DNA of 64,000 nt. Source: Holophagales bacterium (GTDB taxonomy: Bacteria > Acidobacteriota > Thermoanaerobaculia > Multivoradales > Multivoraceae). Each line of letters starts with the position of its first letter. Position 1 is the first letter of the stretch. Below are positions 62,573 through 64,000 of the stretch, in pieces. The notes under the pieces are model-generated. The model had not been told where the DNA came from, did not search any database, and saw nothing but the letters and a program-made list of their open reading frames with translations. The stretch is from assembly GCA_009836625.1 (NCBI GenBank), contig VXVC01000012.1, forward strand, positions 256,073 to 320,072, written 5' to 3'. Both the position numbers and the translations under genes were made by a program.

Positions 62573-64000
62573 ATGGGAACGTTCTCCTACGCGGCCTGGG
62601 ACCGCCTGCTGGCCGAGGTCGTCGCGGAGGACGGCAAGGTCGACTACGAGCGTCTCGCCGCGCGGCGGCCGCTGCTGGAGGAGTTCATAGCCGAACTCGG
62701 CGAAACGTCGCCGGAAAGCCGCCCGGACCTCTTCCCGAGCGAGGAGGACGGGCTCGCCTACTGGATCAACGCTTACAACGCGTTCACCCTGCACGCGATC
62801 GCTGAGGAGTACCCGATCCGGTCGGTCTGGAAGACGCGCGACGGGCAGTTCTTCCAGCGGCGGCGGCACATCGCCGGCGGTTCGGCGGCCAGCCTCGACG
62901 ATATCGAGCACCAGATCCTCCGATCGGACTACGCCGAGCCGCGCATCCACTTCGCGATCAACTGCGGCGCGAACGGTTGCCCGGCGGTGCGTCCCTCGGC
63001 GTACCGGGGAGAGGGTCTGCGCGACACGCTGCGTGAAGCGGCCGGGGCGTTCCTCGCGAATCGCTGGAACTGCCGTGTCGACCACGAAGCGGAGCGGATC
63101 CACGTTTCCCGCATCTTCCGGATGTACGCGGAGGACTTCGCCGGCGGAGCGGGTACGCGCGAGGAGTACCGGCGCGGCGTCCTGAGCTTCGTGGCCGAGC
63201 ACGCGGGGCTGGAACTCGAGCAGATCGCTGGCTACGAGCTCGTCTACAACACGTACGACTGGGGTCTCAACGACACGCACCGCGATCCGAACATCGGCCC
63301 AATCACGTTTCACGAGCCCGTGGAGCACTTCTCCGAGGCCGACGGCGAACTCCGCGAGCTCCATCTCTACGAGGGCAACTTCTGCAACCGGGCGTGTTCC
63401 TGGTGCACGATCAACGGCTCGCCCGAGGGCTGGTACGAGCGCTACACGCCGGAGGTGCTGGACCAGGCGCTCAGTTCCCTCGCCGCGGACGGCAACCTGA
63501 AGTTCTACGGTGGCGAGCCGACCCTGCACACGCGGGAGATCGCCGGCGCCATGCGCTATGTCCGGGAGCGTGGTTTCACCGGTCTGATTACCGTGTTCTC
63601 GAACGGCATCCAGGCGGAGAAGCTGATCTCGATCCTCGAGTCGGACCCGAAGAGCGAGGCGGTGCTCAACTACTCGATCTACCACGGCAGGGACGCCGAT
63701 CCGATGCCGGCCTACGCGCGCGAGCGCCTGGAGGACTGGGCCCGCGCGAACCCGAACCGCATCTTCCAGGGCTACAAGGTGCTGTTCCACGCCGGCGCCG
63801 GCGCCGACCAGGAGTTTGCCCGCGACCGGGAGTCGGAGTACCACGGCATGGGCAATCGCTGCGTCCGCTGTTTTCCCGTGCTGACCACGAAGGGCCGGTT
63901 CCACGCCTGTCCGTTCGCCGCCGAGATCGAGTCGCCCCACTTCGACCTAGGCGCCGTCGGCTCGGATTCCGGCACCGTCTTCGAGAACTACCGGACGTTC
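62573..64000 (+). CDS. DUF547-radical SAM fusion protein (3' end outside window)
   Basis: 476 codons are open to the window edge from ATG 62573; the ORF track omits it because it has no stop here. Residues about 1-240 are a DUF547 domain: LAYWINAYNAFTLHAI, SLDDIEHQILR, PRIHFAINCGANGCPAVRPS. Residues about 260 onward are a radical SAM domain with C271-x3-C275-x2-C278 (NFCNRACSWC) and the FYGGEPTLH motif. A further C430-x2-C433-x12-C446 group suggests a SPASM/twitch-like auxiliary cluster. Radical SAM enzymes of this type modify peptides or mature enzymes. There is no signal peptide. The function is unknown. Confidence 0.88.
   Translation, partial: MGTFSYAAWDRLLAEVVAEDGKVDYERLAARRPLLEEFIAELGETSPESRPDLFPSEEDGLAYWINAYNAFTLHAIAEEYPIRSVWKTRDGQFFQRRRHIAGGSAASLDDIEHQILRSDYAEPRIHFAINCGANGCPAVRPSAYRGEGLRDTLREAAGAFLANRWNCRVDHEAERIHVSRIFRMYAEDFAGGAGTREEYRRGVLSFVAEHAGLELEQIAGYELVYNTYDWGLNDTHRDPNIGPITFHEPVEHFSEADGELRELHLYEGNFCNRACSWCTINGSPEGWYERYTPEVLDQALSSLAADGNLKFYGGEPTLHTREIAGAMRYVRERGFTGLITVFSNGIQAEKLISILESDPKSEAVLNYSIYHGRDADPMPAYARERLEDWARANPNRIFQGYKVLFHAGAGADQEFARDRESEYHGMGNRCVRCFPVLTTKGRFHACPFAAEIESPHFDLGAVGSDSGTVFENYRTF

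Overview
The window is a high-G+C, gene-dense bacterial chromosome segment. It carries about 47 protein genes, most of them short operons on both strands. The best lineage clue is the VWFA-related protein at 37201-38961: its N-terminal block (DVEVVNIDVHVTDRQG) is the hallmark of a family found mainly in Acidobacteriota. Several other features also suit a heterotrophic, Gram-negative member of that phylum, possibly known only from a metagenome: TonB receptors, Tat-exported sulfatases, a tricorn-type protease, DUF2911 and secreted 'PDLQGxW' proteins. The phylum call is an inference.

Region by region. 1-9877: a Rieske oxygenase is divergent from a TonB receptor, an IclR-HTH/GcvT fusion, two phytoene-desaturase-like flavoenzymes, a small EamA-like membrane protein and an outer-membrane barrel. 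This looks like uptake plus oxidative and THF-linked demethylation of an unknown substrate. 9855-12298 (minus): a porin, a covalent-FMN-type protein and a small cytochrome b-like protein. 12450-13882: a lipoprotein and a PPK2 kinase. 13924-18095: three sulfatases, the third lacking two internal blocks. 18129-18458: a small ArsC-like thioredoxin-fold gene with an in-frame TGA and a SECIS-like hairpin. I read it as a selenoprotein; the ORF track starts it too late. 18466-25439: Lon, lipid-type enzymes, a mini-zincin, an alpha-hydroxy-acid oxidase and an APH-like kinase.

25440-29516 is the one clearly anomalous stretch. A 150-bp perfect direct repeat of the 3' end of an NADP oxidoreductase gene brackets about 3.8 kb. 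Inside are a fragment of a second alpha-hydroxy-acid oxidase, a consensus-like promoter with a structured leader, and a two-gene secreted cassette whose codon use is visibly less G+C-biased. 29370-39734: the intact oxidoreductase, a serine hydrolase, an Nramp-related transporter, CaiB/FabH enzymes, a Baeyer-Villiger-type monooxygenase, the VWFA protein and an SDR. 39810-50272: a repeat propeller protein, DoxX, a methyltransferase, a large tricorn-like protease, a sugar-isomerase-like protein, a PDLQGxW protein, DUF2911, a heme c/copper monooxygenase-like protein and a VOC protein.

50269-64000: an NHL-type lipoprotein and two tandem Nramp-related transporters. Then comes a metal-themed block (CopC, CopD, TonB receptor, rhodanese, MerC-like). 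The window ends with a second heme c/copper protein beside a second PDLQGxW protein, and a DUF547-radical SAM fusion that runs off the edge. Tight NTGA stop/start overlaps recur, using ATG, GTG, TTG and apparently CTG starts. I saw no rRNA, tRNA, CRISPR array or intact transposase.
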